From JAFGLY01 sp041309225 (GTDB lineage Bacteria; Myxococcota_A; UBA796; JAFGLY01): DNA of 51,795 nt. Below the pieces are notes generated by a model. The model searched no databases. It was not told the origin of the DNA and saw only the letters and a list, made by a program, of their open reading frames with translations. The stretch's first letter is position 1; every line of letters begins with the position of its first letter. The translations under genes and the position numbers were made by a program. Location: contig JBFYZZ010000299.1 of assembly GCA_041309225.1 (NCBI GenBank), positions 1-51,795 on the forward strand, given 5' to 3'. Of this stretch, positions 8,347-15,447 are shown piece by piece.

Positions 8347-9132
8347 TCACTGGAGACCGACCTGGCAATGGCCCTCCCCGTCGACGTGACCCAGGGTCCG
8401 GCTCAGGTAGGAGACGAAGGCGGCCAGGTCCGTGACCTCGGACCTCGAGCCCACGTCGTAGCCCAACTCGGCCACAGACACGGCCGCGAGCTCCTCCAGG
8501 GTGACCCGGCCGTCCTGGTCCGCGTCCGCGTCGAGGACGGCCTGCCCGCGGACCTCGGCGTCCGCGTTCTCGAGGCCGTCGTAGAACAGGTGGTCTCCGT
8601 GCACCGTGAGCTGGGTGCCGTCCTCGCCGCCCGCGGGGATGGTCAGGTCCTCCGGCTCGCACAGGTACGTCGTGTCGGTGTCGAACGTCCAGTCGAAGGC
8701 GACCGTGTCCGTGCCGCAGGTGAGCGAGCCCGCCACGGACACCGAGGCACCGGCCTCGTGCACGAGCGCGACCTGGTCCGCGGTGGCGTTGCCGGCCACC
8801 GCGTCCGGCGCCGGGCCGATGCGCCAGCGGACGGTGTCGTAGTGGGTCGCGGGCACGTCGAGGGCCGCGATCTCGTGCGGGCCGGCCTGCGTCATGTCGT
8901 AGACCCGTGCCTCGGGGACCTCGGCCACGGCCGCTCCGTCGCCGTCCAGCAGCGCCATGTCGCCGTCCAACACGAGGAAGACGTCGTAGACGACCTCGCA
9001 CCCATCGGCGAAGTCCCCGGCCGGGATGGATGCTTCGATGTACGACTCTCCCCAGGTTTCCAGGACCCAGGTGCCCTCGCCCGCGCAGCCGGCAGCGAGG
9101 AGGGCGATGGGAAGGGGACGGGTACGCAGCAT
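8347..9132 (-). CDS. Lipoprotein of unknown function with an EF-hand-like loop
   Basis: The 261-residue protein has a lipoprotein signal with lipobox LAAGC (Cys about residue 16). The body is beta-rich with several paired Cys residues. Near the C-terminus the segment DADADQDGRVTLEEL (about 205-219) fits a calcium-binding EF-hand loop. The gene is third in a minus-strand group behind the TonB receptor and another lipoprotein, 22 bp downstream of the latter, so all three are probably cotranscribed and act at the outer membrane. The family is not recognised. A role in capturing or handling the receptor's substrate is inferred from context only. Confidence 0.75.
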   Translation of the reverse strand: MLRTRPLPIALLAAGCAGEGTWVLETWGESYIEASIPAGDFADGCEVVYDVFLVLDGDMALLDGDGAAVAEVPEARVYDMTQAGPHEIAALDVPATHYDTVRWRIGPAPDAVAGNATADQVALVHEAGASVSVAGSLTCGTDTVAFDWTFDTDTTYLCEPEDLTIPAGGEDGTQLTVHGDHLFYDGLENADAEVRGQAVLDADADQDGRVTLEELAAVSVAELGYDVGSRSEVTDLAAFVSYLSRTLGHVDGEGHCQVGLQ

Positions 9133-9154
9133 GGGGCGGCTCCGGGGACGAGGC

Positions 9155-9844
9155 TCACTCGTCCAGGTCGAGGGTGAAGGACGCGGTGCTCACGGCACCG
9201 AAGGAGACAGTGTTTCCGAGGACGCCGTCGGACAGGGTCAGGAGGTCGTCCTGGTCCTCGTCCTCGGTGGACCAGTCGCTCCAGGAGAGCATGGTGGCGG
9301 GGCTGGCGGCGAGCTCGAGGCGCGAGGGTGGCGCGTCCGCGTCGAGCCGGACCTCGATGGGGATGCCGCTGACCTCCTCGTCGAGGGGGACCTCGAAGTG
9401 GAAGTCCCGCTCCGCTCCGCCCGCCAGGGTGACCACACCCGCCAGGTCCAGGGCCGGCTCGGCCGAGAGGCGCACGCGACCCGTGGCCAGATCCCCCTCC
9501 AGGCAGGTGGCGCTCCCCGCATCCAGGCCCTCCGCCGAGCGCAGATCGAGATCCCAGGTCCCCAGCAGCTCGCATGCGGTGTCCCCGGAGAAGTCGTGGC
9601 CGGGATGGGCATGGGCGGCGCGGATCGGGGAGGGCAGCCGCAGGCGGGCCTCGGCCGGCGGGCTCTCGAGCCTGAGGTCCGAGAGGACCAGGATCGCGCG
9701 CTCCAGCCGGACCTCGGCTCCGCCCGATCCCTGGAAGGTGGTGGCCTCCGATCCGACGAGGTGAACCGGGACCTCCAGGCTGCGACGCGACTCCCCGCCG
9801 CAGGCGGCCAGGGCGACACAGGCGAGGACGAGGGCACGACTCAC
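9155..9844 (-). CDS. MbnP-like lipoprotein coupled to the TonB receptor
   Basis: The 229-residue lipoprotein starts at GTG 9844. The GTG overlaps the receptor stop codon by 4 bp, so translation is probably coupled. The lipobox ALAAC ends at about residue 15. A His-rich AHAHPGHD segment (about 90-97) and a later Cys suggest metal binding. The layout (beta-rich, with LERAILVLSDLRLESP followed by a His cluster) resembles MbnP-like proteins found with TonB receptors and linked to copper handling, but I hold this family call loosely. A frame extending to 10024 upstream of the GTG lies inside the receptor gene and is rejected. Confidence 0.72.
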   Translation of the reverse strand: MSRALVLACVALAACGGESRRSLEVPVHLVGSEATTFQGSGGAEVRLERAILVLSDLRLESPPAEARLRLPSPIRAAHAHPGHDFSGDTACELLGTWDLDLRSAEGLDAGSATCLEGDLATGRVRLSAEPALDLAGVVTLAGGAERDFHFEVPLDEEVSGIPIEVRLDADAPPSRLELAASPATMLSWSDWSTEDEDQDDLLTLSDGVLGNTVSFGAVSTASFTLDLDE

Positions 9845-11859
9845 GAGAACCTCCTTCCGAGGGCAATCCGGATCGCGAACGGATCCCCGGCCGTGACGTG
9901 GAGGACGGGCAACTCGCTCTCGGGCCGGCTCTGGTCGAACCAGGACGGGTACACGAACTCGCCGTCCCGCCAGCGGGTGCCGAGGAGGTTGTCCACCTCG
10001 AGGTCGAGGACCCACTGCCGCCACTCGGCGTGGGCTGTGGCGTCCACCACGAAGGCCGGGTGGCTGTAGAATCCCTCCGGTAGGGGGCGCGGTCCGAGAT
10101 ACCAGCCGCGCAGGCCACCGGAGACCCGCCTCTGGGACCAGGCGCGGCGAGCGTACAGGCCGGTCGAGGCGAGCCAGCGAGGGGCGTAGGGGAGGGCCTC
10201 GCCGGACGCCTGGTAGCGCCCGTCGGCCCAGGTGACCTCAGCCTCGCCACGGAGCCAGCTGAAGGGCTCCAGGCCGGCCACGGCCTCGCCGCCCAACCGC
10301 CGGGTGGCGCCCGAGGAGAGGAACCGTGCGGCGGCGTGATCGAAGACGATCTCGTTGCTGACGGTGGTGTGGAAGCCGACCAGGGTCAGCGAGGCCGCGG
10401 GCGCTCCCCAGCGCAGGCCCAGCTCCGCGGTGTCGGCCGTGGCTACCGGCGCCCGGTCCCCGTCCTCGATGCCGCGGGCTTCGGGCGAGCGAAAGCCGCG
10501 GCCCCACGTGGCGAACGCGGTCCACGGCCGATCCGGGAAGAGCGAGAGGCGGACCTTGGGGCAGAGCACCGGCGCCCAGGAGTCGGCAGGCTGGGGATGC
10601 GCCACGGTCGCTCCAGCGTCATCGATGCGGCGCAGGAGCCGGATCCCCAGCGCCTCGACCCGGAAGCCGGGCTCCGCGGACAGCCAGGGCCAGGGATCGA
10701 GGCCGAGATCCGCCCAGGCGCCCGCCGCACCCTGCACCACCCGCGCGTCCACCCGCTCCACCCAGACCGTGCCGTCGGGATTCAGCCCCTGCTCCCGCTG
10801 ATCGAAGCGGTCCGCCCTCACGTCCACCCCTCCCTCGAGCATCGAGCCGATGCCCTTGAGGCCCCTCCGGCCCCGCAGCCGGAGGCCCGCCGCCTGGCCC
10901 TCCTGGGCCTGCAGCACGCCGTCGCCGTGGTCCGGGTACCGGGCGTATCCCGTGAAGTTCCGTCTCAACTCCAGGGCTCTCAGGCCGCCCCAGCCGAGGA
11001 GGTGCCAGCCGCCATCCGCGACGGAACGGCCGACCTTGAGCCCGGCCAGCAGGCGGGAGGAGCGACCGCCCCCGGCCTCCGGGTAGGCGCCGTAGAAGTC
11101 CATTCCGCCCGATGAGACGTCGTCCTCCCGCACCACGCCGGGCGACTCGAACGTGCCGTCGTAGCCCAGTGCGAAGGCACGCACCCGGACGGACCCCAGC
11201 CAACCCCCCATGCCGCCGGCCAGCCGGACCTGGCGGAAGGCGCGGTGGTCTCCGACGCCCCGCCCGGCCTCGCCCTCGACGACCACGAAATCCTCCGGCT
11301 CGCCCCCGGCCGGGCGCCAGGTCACCAGCCCACGGCCCGACCGATCCGTGCCCCCGCCCGCCTCGACGAGCAATCCCGGATCCGCGAGACCGAGCGCGAG
11401 GTCCGCCGAGGCTGCCAGGGCGAAGTCGCCCGCCTCGGGCCGGCTGGATCCCCGCCAGAGGTCCAGCCCCCGGATCAGCACGGTGGGGAGGAAGTGGAGA
11501 TCCAGGTAGCCCTGCCCGTGGATGTGGCTCACCTCGTTGAGCGGGATGCCCTCCAGCGAGATTGCGAGGTCCGCGCCGTGCACGGCGTCGAACCCGCGCA
11601 CGAAGTACTGGTACGCCTTGCCGTGGCCTCCGTGGGCGCTCAGGTGCAGGCCCGGCATGGCTCGTAGCAGCTCGTCTGCGGAGGACGCGGGGAAGGCCTC
11701 GAGGGCGTCCCGGTCCAGGGTCACCTGGGCGGGCGTCTCCCGGGCGCGCGGCTCCTCCACGACGATCTCCTCCTCTGCAGTCTCCTGCTCGTCCTCCTCC
11801 CCCCGCGCGGACGGGGAGGCGAGCAGTGCGAGACCGGACAGGAGCGGAGCGAGGACCAA
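9841..11859 (-). CDS. TonB-dependent outer-membrane receptor
   Basis: The 672-residue protein has a signal peptide, an Asp/Glu-rich segment containing a likely TonB box (EEIVVEEPR), a plug domain (about 45-150, with LLRAMPGLHL and YQYFVRGFD) and a 22-strand barrel ending in Phe-Ser (ALGRRFS). It would import a metal chelate or other ligand using TonB energy. The only in-frame start after the upstream stop is TTG 11859, which gives a normal signal peptide. It heads a three-gene unit with two lipoproteins. An inverted repeat lies 15 bp upstream of the start. The ligand cannot be read from sequence, though the His-rich partner lipoprotein suggests a metal. Confidence 0.88.
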   Translation of the reverse strand: MVLAPLLSGLALLASPSARGEEDEQETAEEEIVVEEPRARETPAQVTLDRDALEAFPASSADELLRAMPGLHLSAHGGHGKAYQYFVRGFDAVHGADLAISLEGIPLNEVSHIHGQGYLDLHFLPTVLIRGLDLWRGSSRPEAGDFALAASADLALGLADPGLLVEAGGGTDRSGRGLVTWRPAGGEPEDFVVVEGEAGRGVGDHRAFRQVRLAGGMGGWLGSVRVRAFALGYDGTFESPGVVREDDVSSGGMDFYGAYPEAGGGRSSRLLAGLKVGRSVADGGWHLLGWGGLRALELRRNFTGYARYPDHGDGVLQAQEGQAAGLRLRGRRGLKGIGSMLEGGVDVRADRFDQREQGLNPDGTVWVERVDARVVQGAAGAWADLGLDPWPWLSAEPGFRVEALGIRLLRRIDDAGATVAHPQPADSWAPVLCPKVRLSLFPDRPWTAFATWGRGFRSPEARGIEDGDRAPVATADTAELGLRWGAPAASLTLVGFHTTVSNEIVFDHAAARFLSSGATRRLGGEAVAGLEPFSWLRGEAEVTWADGRYQASGEALPYAPRWLASTGLYARRAWSQRRVSGGLRGWYLGPRPLPEGFYSHPAFVVDATAHAEWRQWVLDLEVDNLLGTRWRDGEFVYPSWFDQSRPESELPVLHVTAGDPFAIRIALGRRFS

Positions 11860-11874
11860 GGCGACGAGCCCGAC

Positions 11875-11902
11875 GTATTACGAAAGGCTCGCTCAGTAAT
11901 AC
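11875..11902. promoter_or_regulatory. Operator-like inverted repeat before the TonB receptor
   Basis: GTATTAC (11875-11881) and its exact reverse complement GTAATAC (11896-11902) flank a 14-bp spacer, beginning 15 bp upstream of the receptor start codon. The arms are AT-rich in a GC-rich genome. This is a good candidate repressor site, and the TATTAC arm could also serve as a -10 box. Confidence 0.6.
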
Positions 11903-11908
11903 CAAGCC

Positions 11909-11929
11909 CTCCCCGCGTCCACGGGGGAG
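11909..11929 (-). terminator. Possible terminator hairpin after the second peroxiredoxin
   Basis: CTCCCCG and CGGGGGAG pair around a 6-base loop, 20-40 bp beyond the stop codon of the second selenoperoxiredoxin. There is no U-tract, so if it terminates, it does so weakly or with Rho. Confidence 0.35.
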
Positions 11930-11947
11930 TTGGGTTCCTGGCCCCGC

Positions 11948-12655
11948 CTACTCGTCGCCGGGCTTCCAGACCTTCCAGACCTTGCCCACGAGGTCCGGGC
12001 CGGGGCGCAGGACCGGCTTGCCGGGCTGCCAGCCCGCGGGGCAGACCTCGGCGCCCTTGGTGGCGCGCACGTGCTGGAAGGCCTGGATCTGGCGGATGGT
12101 CTCCACCATGCTCCGGCCCACGGGCGGGGTCATGACCTCCATGGCCTGGACCACGCCGTCGGGATCGATGAGGAACCGACCCCGGATGTCCACGCCCGCG
12201 CCATCGTCGTAGACGCCGTACAGCCTCCCGATGTGCCCCCCGCCATCGGAGGCCAGAGGGAACGGGATGGCCGGGACCATCTTGGACAGCTCCTCCTCGA
12301 ACCAGATCTTGTGGACGAACTGGCTGTCCACGCTCATGGCGATGACATCGACACCGAGGGCCTGGAGACGGGGGAACGCGTCGGCGACCGCCGACACCTC
12401 GGTGGGTCAAACGAAGGTGAAGTCCCCCGGGTAGAAGCAGACGAGGAGCCACCTCCCGCGCTTGTCCGCCAGGGAGACCCTGGTGAAGCCTCCGTTCAGA
12501 TAGGCCGGAGCGGTGAACTCCGGTGCGGGTTGGCCGACCTTGACCTGCTGCATGGGACGCACCTCGGGTTGGGGGGTGGGGGAAGGGGACGCGGGAGCCT
12601 CGGGGACCTGGCTGGTGGGCCGGGTGCAGCCGGCTTCCTCCTGGGTGTCCGCCAT
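11948..12655 (-). CDS. Selenocysteine-containing 2-Cys-type peroxiredoxin
   Basis: Read through the in-frame TGA at 12407-12409, this is a 235-residue peroxiredoxin with DFTFV-U-PTE at the active site (selenocysteine 83). The fold continues in frame (VIAMSVD, FPLASDGGG, RGRFLIDPDG) to a normal C-terminal CPAGW (Cys205), so the resolving Cys is kept and a selenenylsulfide cycle is expected. There is no signal peptide. The first 45 residues are a Pro/Ser-rich tail, and a cytoplasmic location is likely. ATG 12655 is chosen because AGGAGG lies just upstream; an earlier in-frame ATG at 12712 has no such site. A hairpin like that of the first gene follows the TGA. The gene is divergent from the radical SAM gene across a region with inverted repeats. 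Confidence 0.9.
12378..12397 (-). promoter_or_regulatory. Bacterial SECIS-like hairpin (second copy)
   Basis: On the minus strand, nine bases after the TGA, GTGTCGGC pairs with GCCGACGC in an 8-bp stem with one G-U pair around the loop GGTC. Stem length, loop sequence and distance match the element at 4720-4739. Confidence 0.8.
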
Positions 12656-12693
12656 GTCGCCTCCTGGGGGTGCTCGCCGTCGTGATGGGCGGC

Positions 12694-12722
12694 GGTTATG
12701 AGCATGGGCCAATAACCCATGC
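12694..12722. promoter_or_regulatory. Inverted repeats between the selenoperoxiredoxin and radical SAM genes
   Basis: Two nested perfect repeats lie in the divergent region: GGTTAT/ATAACC (12694-12699, 12712-12717) and GCATGGG/CCCATGC (12702-12708, 12716-12722). The segment TTATGAGCATG (12696-12706) recurs exactly in the palindrome at 13747-13766, so both are probably sites for the same regulator. Confidence 0.55.
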
Positions 12723-12788
12723 CCGGGACGGCGTCCACGAAGCGTGGCCGCCGCCGGTTGGACCTCCGACGGAGCGGAACGTGCAACG

Positions 12789-13766
12789 ATGAGTCCTCCA
12801 CCGGCGGCAGCGGTCTACGGTCCGGTTCCCTCGCGGCGCCTCGGGCGATCCCTCGGGATCGACCTGATCCCGTTCAAGATCTGCTCCTACGACTGCCTCT
12901 ACTGCCAGCTCGGCCGCACGACGCATCGTACGCTCGAGCGCCGGCCGTACGTCCCGGTGGACGGCATCCCGGGCCAGGTGGCCGAGGCACTCGCCGCCGG
13001 TGCCTCGCCTGACTGGATCGCCCTGGCCGGGTCGGGCGAGCCCACCCTGCACGACGGGATCGGCAGCGTGATCCGCGCGATCGGGGGCGTCACCGACGTG
13101 CCGGTGGCAGTGATCACCAACGGCTCGCTCCTGTGGCGGCCCGACGTTCGGGCGGACCTGGCACGGGCCCGGCTCGTGATCCCCTCGCTCGACGCCGGGA
13201 GCGAGCGCACGTTCCGGCGCGTGAACCGGCCCGCGCCCGACCTCCCGTTCGATCGGATGGTCGAGGGTCTGGTCGCGTTCTCCCGTGGGTTCGAGGGGGC
13301 GATCTGGCTGGAGGTCCTCCTGGTGGGGGGCGTCACGGACACCGAGGACGAGGTCCGCGCCATCGCCCGAATCGCCGAGCGGATCCGTCTGGCGAAGGTC
13401 CAGGTCGGGACGGTGGAGCGCCCGCCCGGCGGGCGCGGCGCCCGCGGCGTGCCGCGGGAGCGCCTGGCCGAACTCGCCGGCCTCTTCTCCCTCCCCACCG
13501 AGGTGATTGCGCCGAGGGAGGAGGCCGGGAACTCCTCCGGGCGAATCCCGGACGCCGAGGGAATCCTCTCGCTCCTGGCCCGGCGCCCCTGCACGGTCCG
13601 GGGGATCGCGGACGGCCTGGGCCTCCACCCCAACGACGTGCTCAAGCACCTCGACGACCTCGTGGCCCGAGGTGCGGTCCGGCCTCGCAGGCGGGGCAGG
13701 GCCGTCTGGTACGAGCGGGCGCGGTTGCCGGCGGAGGGTGACCCTGTTATGAGCATGCGCTCATAA
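12789..13766 (+). CDS. Radical SAM protein (COG0731-like) with C-terminal winged helix
   Basis: The 325-residue protein carries CSYDCLYC (Cys32, 36, 39), a CX3CX2C cluster binding the radical SAM [4Fe-4S] centre. It also has GSGEPTLH (GEP motif, S-adenosylmethionine binding) near residue 76 and ITNGSLL. Residues about 258-325 look like a winged helix-turn-helix, so it may bind DNA or sense a signal. COG0731 proteins are poorly characterised Fe-S oxidoreductases, so no substrate is assigned. ATG 12789 gives the typical AVYGPVPSRRLGRSLGID start of this family; the frame is open earlier but without similarity. Its stop codon is embedded in a palindrome, and DUF134 and NifX-like genes follow on the same strand. 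Confidence 0.85.
   Translation: MSPPPAAAVYGPVPSRRLGRSLGIDLIPFKICSYDCLYCQLGRTTHRTLERRPYVPVDGIPGQVAEALAAGASPDWIALAGSGEPTLHDGIGSVIRAIGGVTDVPVAVITNGSLLWRPDVRADLARARLVIPSLDAGSERTFRRVNRPAPDLPFDRMVEGLVAFSRGFEGAIWLEVLLVGGVTDTEDEVRAIARIAERIRLAKVQVGTVERPPGGRGARGVPRERLAELAGLFSLPTEVIAPREEAGNSSGRIPDAEGILSLLARRPCTVRGIADGLGLHPNDVLKHLDDLVARGAVRPRRRGRAVWYERARLPAEGDPVMSMRS
13747..13766. promoter_or_regulatory. Perfect 20-bp palindrome at the end of the radical SAM gene
   Basis: TTATGAGC-ATGC-GCTCATAA is perfectly palindromic over 20 bp and ends with the stop codon of the radical SAM gene, 20 bp upstream of the DUF134 gene. It shares its left arm with the site at 12696, suggesting a common DNA-binding protein. 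Confidence 0.65.
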
Positions 13767-13786
13767 TCTTCGTCCTCGGCACGGTC

Positions 13787-14224
13787 ATGTCCCGCCCCCC
13801 CTGCTGCCGCCTGGTCGCCCAGCTCCCGCCGCACGATCACTTCGAGCCGGCGGGTTCCGGGGATCGCACGCTGGAGGTCCTCCATCTGGGCCTCGACGCG
13901 TTCGAGGCCCTCCGGCTCGCGGACGTGGAGCGGCTTCCCCAGGACGAGGCGGCCTCGCGGATGGGCGTCTCCCGGCAGACGTTCGGCCGCATCCTCGACG
14001 TCGCGCGGACCACGGTGGCCCGCGCCCTCGTGGAGGGCCGCGCGCTGCACATCGAGGGTGGGCCGATCTGTCCGCCGCCCCATCCCGGGTGGCGCTGCCC
14101 CAGGTGGGGCGAGCAAGGACCCGCCACCCGCGGGGACTGTCCCCGGCACCGGGGCTGCCCCTCGGCGGACGTCCTGGACTCCATGGCCCCCGCTCGACCG
14201 GACACCGCCCTCTCCCCCACATAA
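13787..14224 (+). CDS. DUF134 family DNA-binding protein
   Basis: The 145-residue protein matches DUF134: an N-terminal SRPPCCRLV segment, a FEPAG motif, LGLDAFEALRLADVERLPQDEAA and a helix-turn-helix MGVSRQTFGRILDVAR at about 59-74, followed by RALHIEGG. The C-terminal 50 residues are rich in Cys and His (CPPPHPGWRCPRWG and two more Cys), plausibly binding a metal or Fe-S cluster. DUF134 proteins are predicted regulators commonly encoded with NifX-like and MinD-like genes, as here. The 20-bp palindrome just upstream makes autoregulation plausible. The NifX-like gene starts 12 bp downstream. Confidence 0.85.
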   Translation: MSRPPCCRLVAQLPPHDHFEPAGSGDRTLEVLHLGLDAFEALRLADVERLPQDEAASRMGVSRQTFGRILDVARTTVARALVEGRALHIEGGPICPPPHPGWRCPRWGEQGPATRGDCPRHRGCPSADVLDSMAPARPDTALSPT

Positions 14225-14236
14225 GGAGTGTTTCCC

Positions 14237-14602
14237 ATGCGCGTCTGCATCCCCGTCACCCACGACCTGGGTCCCGAGAGCCCGGTCTCGATGCACTTCG
14301 GTTCCGCGCCGTTCTTCGCCGTCGCCGAGAGCACCACCGGCGAGGTCGTCACGCTCGTCAACCGCAACGAGCACCACGCCCATGGCCAGTGCCGGCCCCT
14401 CGACGCGATCGCTGGCCAGGGGGTGGAGGCCATGGTGGTCGGCGGGATCGGCATGGGTGCGATCCTGAGGCTGCAGGAGGCTGGTGTGTGCGTCTACCGG
14501 GCCACCGGCGGCACGGTCCGCGAGGCGCTCGCCGCCCTCGAAGCCGGCACCCTGTCTCCCATGGATCCCTCCTCGGCGTGCGCGGGCCATCACCACGGGT
14601 GA
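14237..14602 (+). CDS. NifX/NifB-like (dinitrogenase iron-molybdenum cofactor family) protein
   Basis: The 121-residue protein has the NifX-type fold signature: MRVCIPVTHDLG at the start, SMHFGSAPFFAVAE, HGQCRPLDAIAGQGVEAMVV and GGIGMGAILRLQEAG. These small proteins bind metal-sulfur clusters or their precursors. The Desulfovibrio orange protein, which carries a Mo-Cu cluster, has this fold. The C-terminal CAGHHHG tail could add metal ligands. ATG 14237 is set by AAGGAG 8 bp upstream. The gene follows DUF134 by 12 bp and is probably in one transcript with it. No nitrogenase genes are present, so a role in nitrogen fixation is not supported. Confidence 0.87.
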   Translation: MRVCIPVTHDLGPESPVSMHFGSAPFFAVAESTTGEVVTLVNRNEHHAHGQCRPLDAIAGQGVEAMVVGGIGMGAILRLQEAGVCVYRATGGTVREALAALEAGTLSPMDPSSACAGHHHG

Positions 14603-14613
14603 GGTCCCTTCCC

Positions 14614-15447
14614 ATGCGGTCTCCCCTGCTGCCCCTCCTCGCCGTGCTCCCGTCCGGCTGTGTGGTCGAGGAGCACTGCTTCGGCGATGGCGACTGCCCC
14701 GCCGGCCAGGCCTGCGATCTCGTGCTGGGCGTCTGTGTCGAGCAGGTGCCCGAGTGCGTCGTGGCCTCGGACTGCGGGGAGGTCGGTTTCGCCTGCGAGG
14801 ACGGCGCGTGCGTGCCCGACTGCGCACCTCAGGGCACCGTGACCTGCGCCGAGGATCAGGTGGAGGTCTGCGGCGCCTTCTGCATGGACACCTGGGAGGC
14901 CTCGCGACCCGATGCCTCCGCCGGGGGCGGGGGATCCGACCCGTCCATGGCCACCAGCCGGCCCGGCGTGATCCCGTGGTACGCCTCCGACGCCGTCGCG
15001 GGCATGAACCAGGCCGTGGCTGCGGCCGCCTGCGAGGCCGCGGGCCGGCGCCTCTGCACCCGGGCCGAGTGGAAGGTCGCCTGTGCGGGGCTCGAGGACC
15101 TCGTCTACGTCTACGGAGACGAGTACGACCCGGTCCTCTGCAACGGCATCGACACCTTCTGCACCTGCGACGGCCGGGATCCCTACCCGCACTGCTACCA
15201 GGAGTGCGGCGCCGACATGCACGTCATGCCCACCGGCTCGTTCCCGGCGTGCGAGTCTCCCTGGGGCGCCTGGGACGTGAGCGGGAACGTCTGGGAGATC
15301 GTGGCCTCGGACGACGGTCGCGACCACTACCGGGGCGGGGCCTACAACTGCGTCGACTCCGAGCGGAACACGCGCTGCGACTACGACGCCACCTGGAACC
15401 CCTCGGCCAAGGGGTTCCGGTGCTGCGCCGACGGGACGGTCCGGTGA
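14614..15447 (+). CDS. Lipoprotein with a formylglycine-generating-enzyme-like (SUMF1) domain
   Basis: The 277-residue protein has a lipoprotein signal (lipobox LPSGC, Cys16), then a Cys-rich region (about 20-90) with repeated CPAGQACD-like units. Residues about 90-277 match the FGE-sulfatase/SUMF1 fold: GRRLCTRAEWKVACAG, GAWDVSGNVWEIVA, YRGGAYNC and a final GFRCC. In this lineage such lipoproteins are usually surface proteins rather than sulfatase maturases, and the catalytic Cys pair is not clear to me. It begins 11 bp after the NifX-like gene and overlaps the next gene by 4 bp, so it heads or continues a tight operon of exported proteins. Confidence 0.82.
   Translation: MRSPLLPLLAVLPSGCVVEEHCFGDGDCPAGQACDLVLGVCVEQVPECVVASDCGEVGFACEDGACVPDCAPQGTVTCAEDQVEVCGAFCMDTWEASRPDASAGGGGSDPSMATSRPGVIPWYASDAVAGMNQAVAAAACEAAGRRLCTRAEWKVACAGLEDLVYVYGDEYDPVLCNGIDTFCTCDGRDPYPHCYQECGADMHVMPTGSFPACESPWGAWDVSGNVWEIVASDDGRDHYRGGAYNCVDSERNTRCDYDATWNPSAKGFRCCADGTVR

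Noticed and set aside
14237..14602. Nitrogen-fixation gene
   Set aside because: NifX-like proteins are widespread outside nitrogen fixation, and no nitrogenase genes are present.
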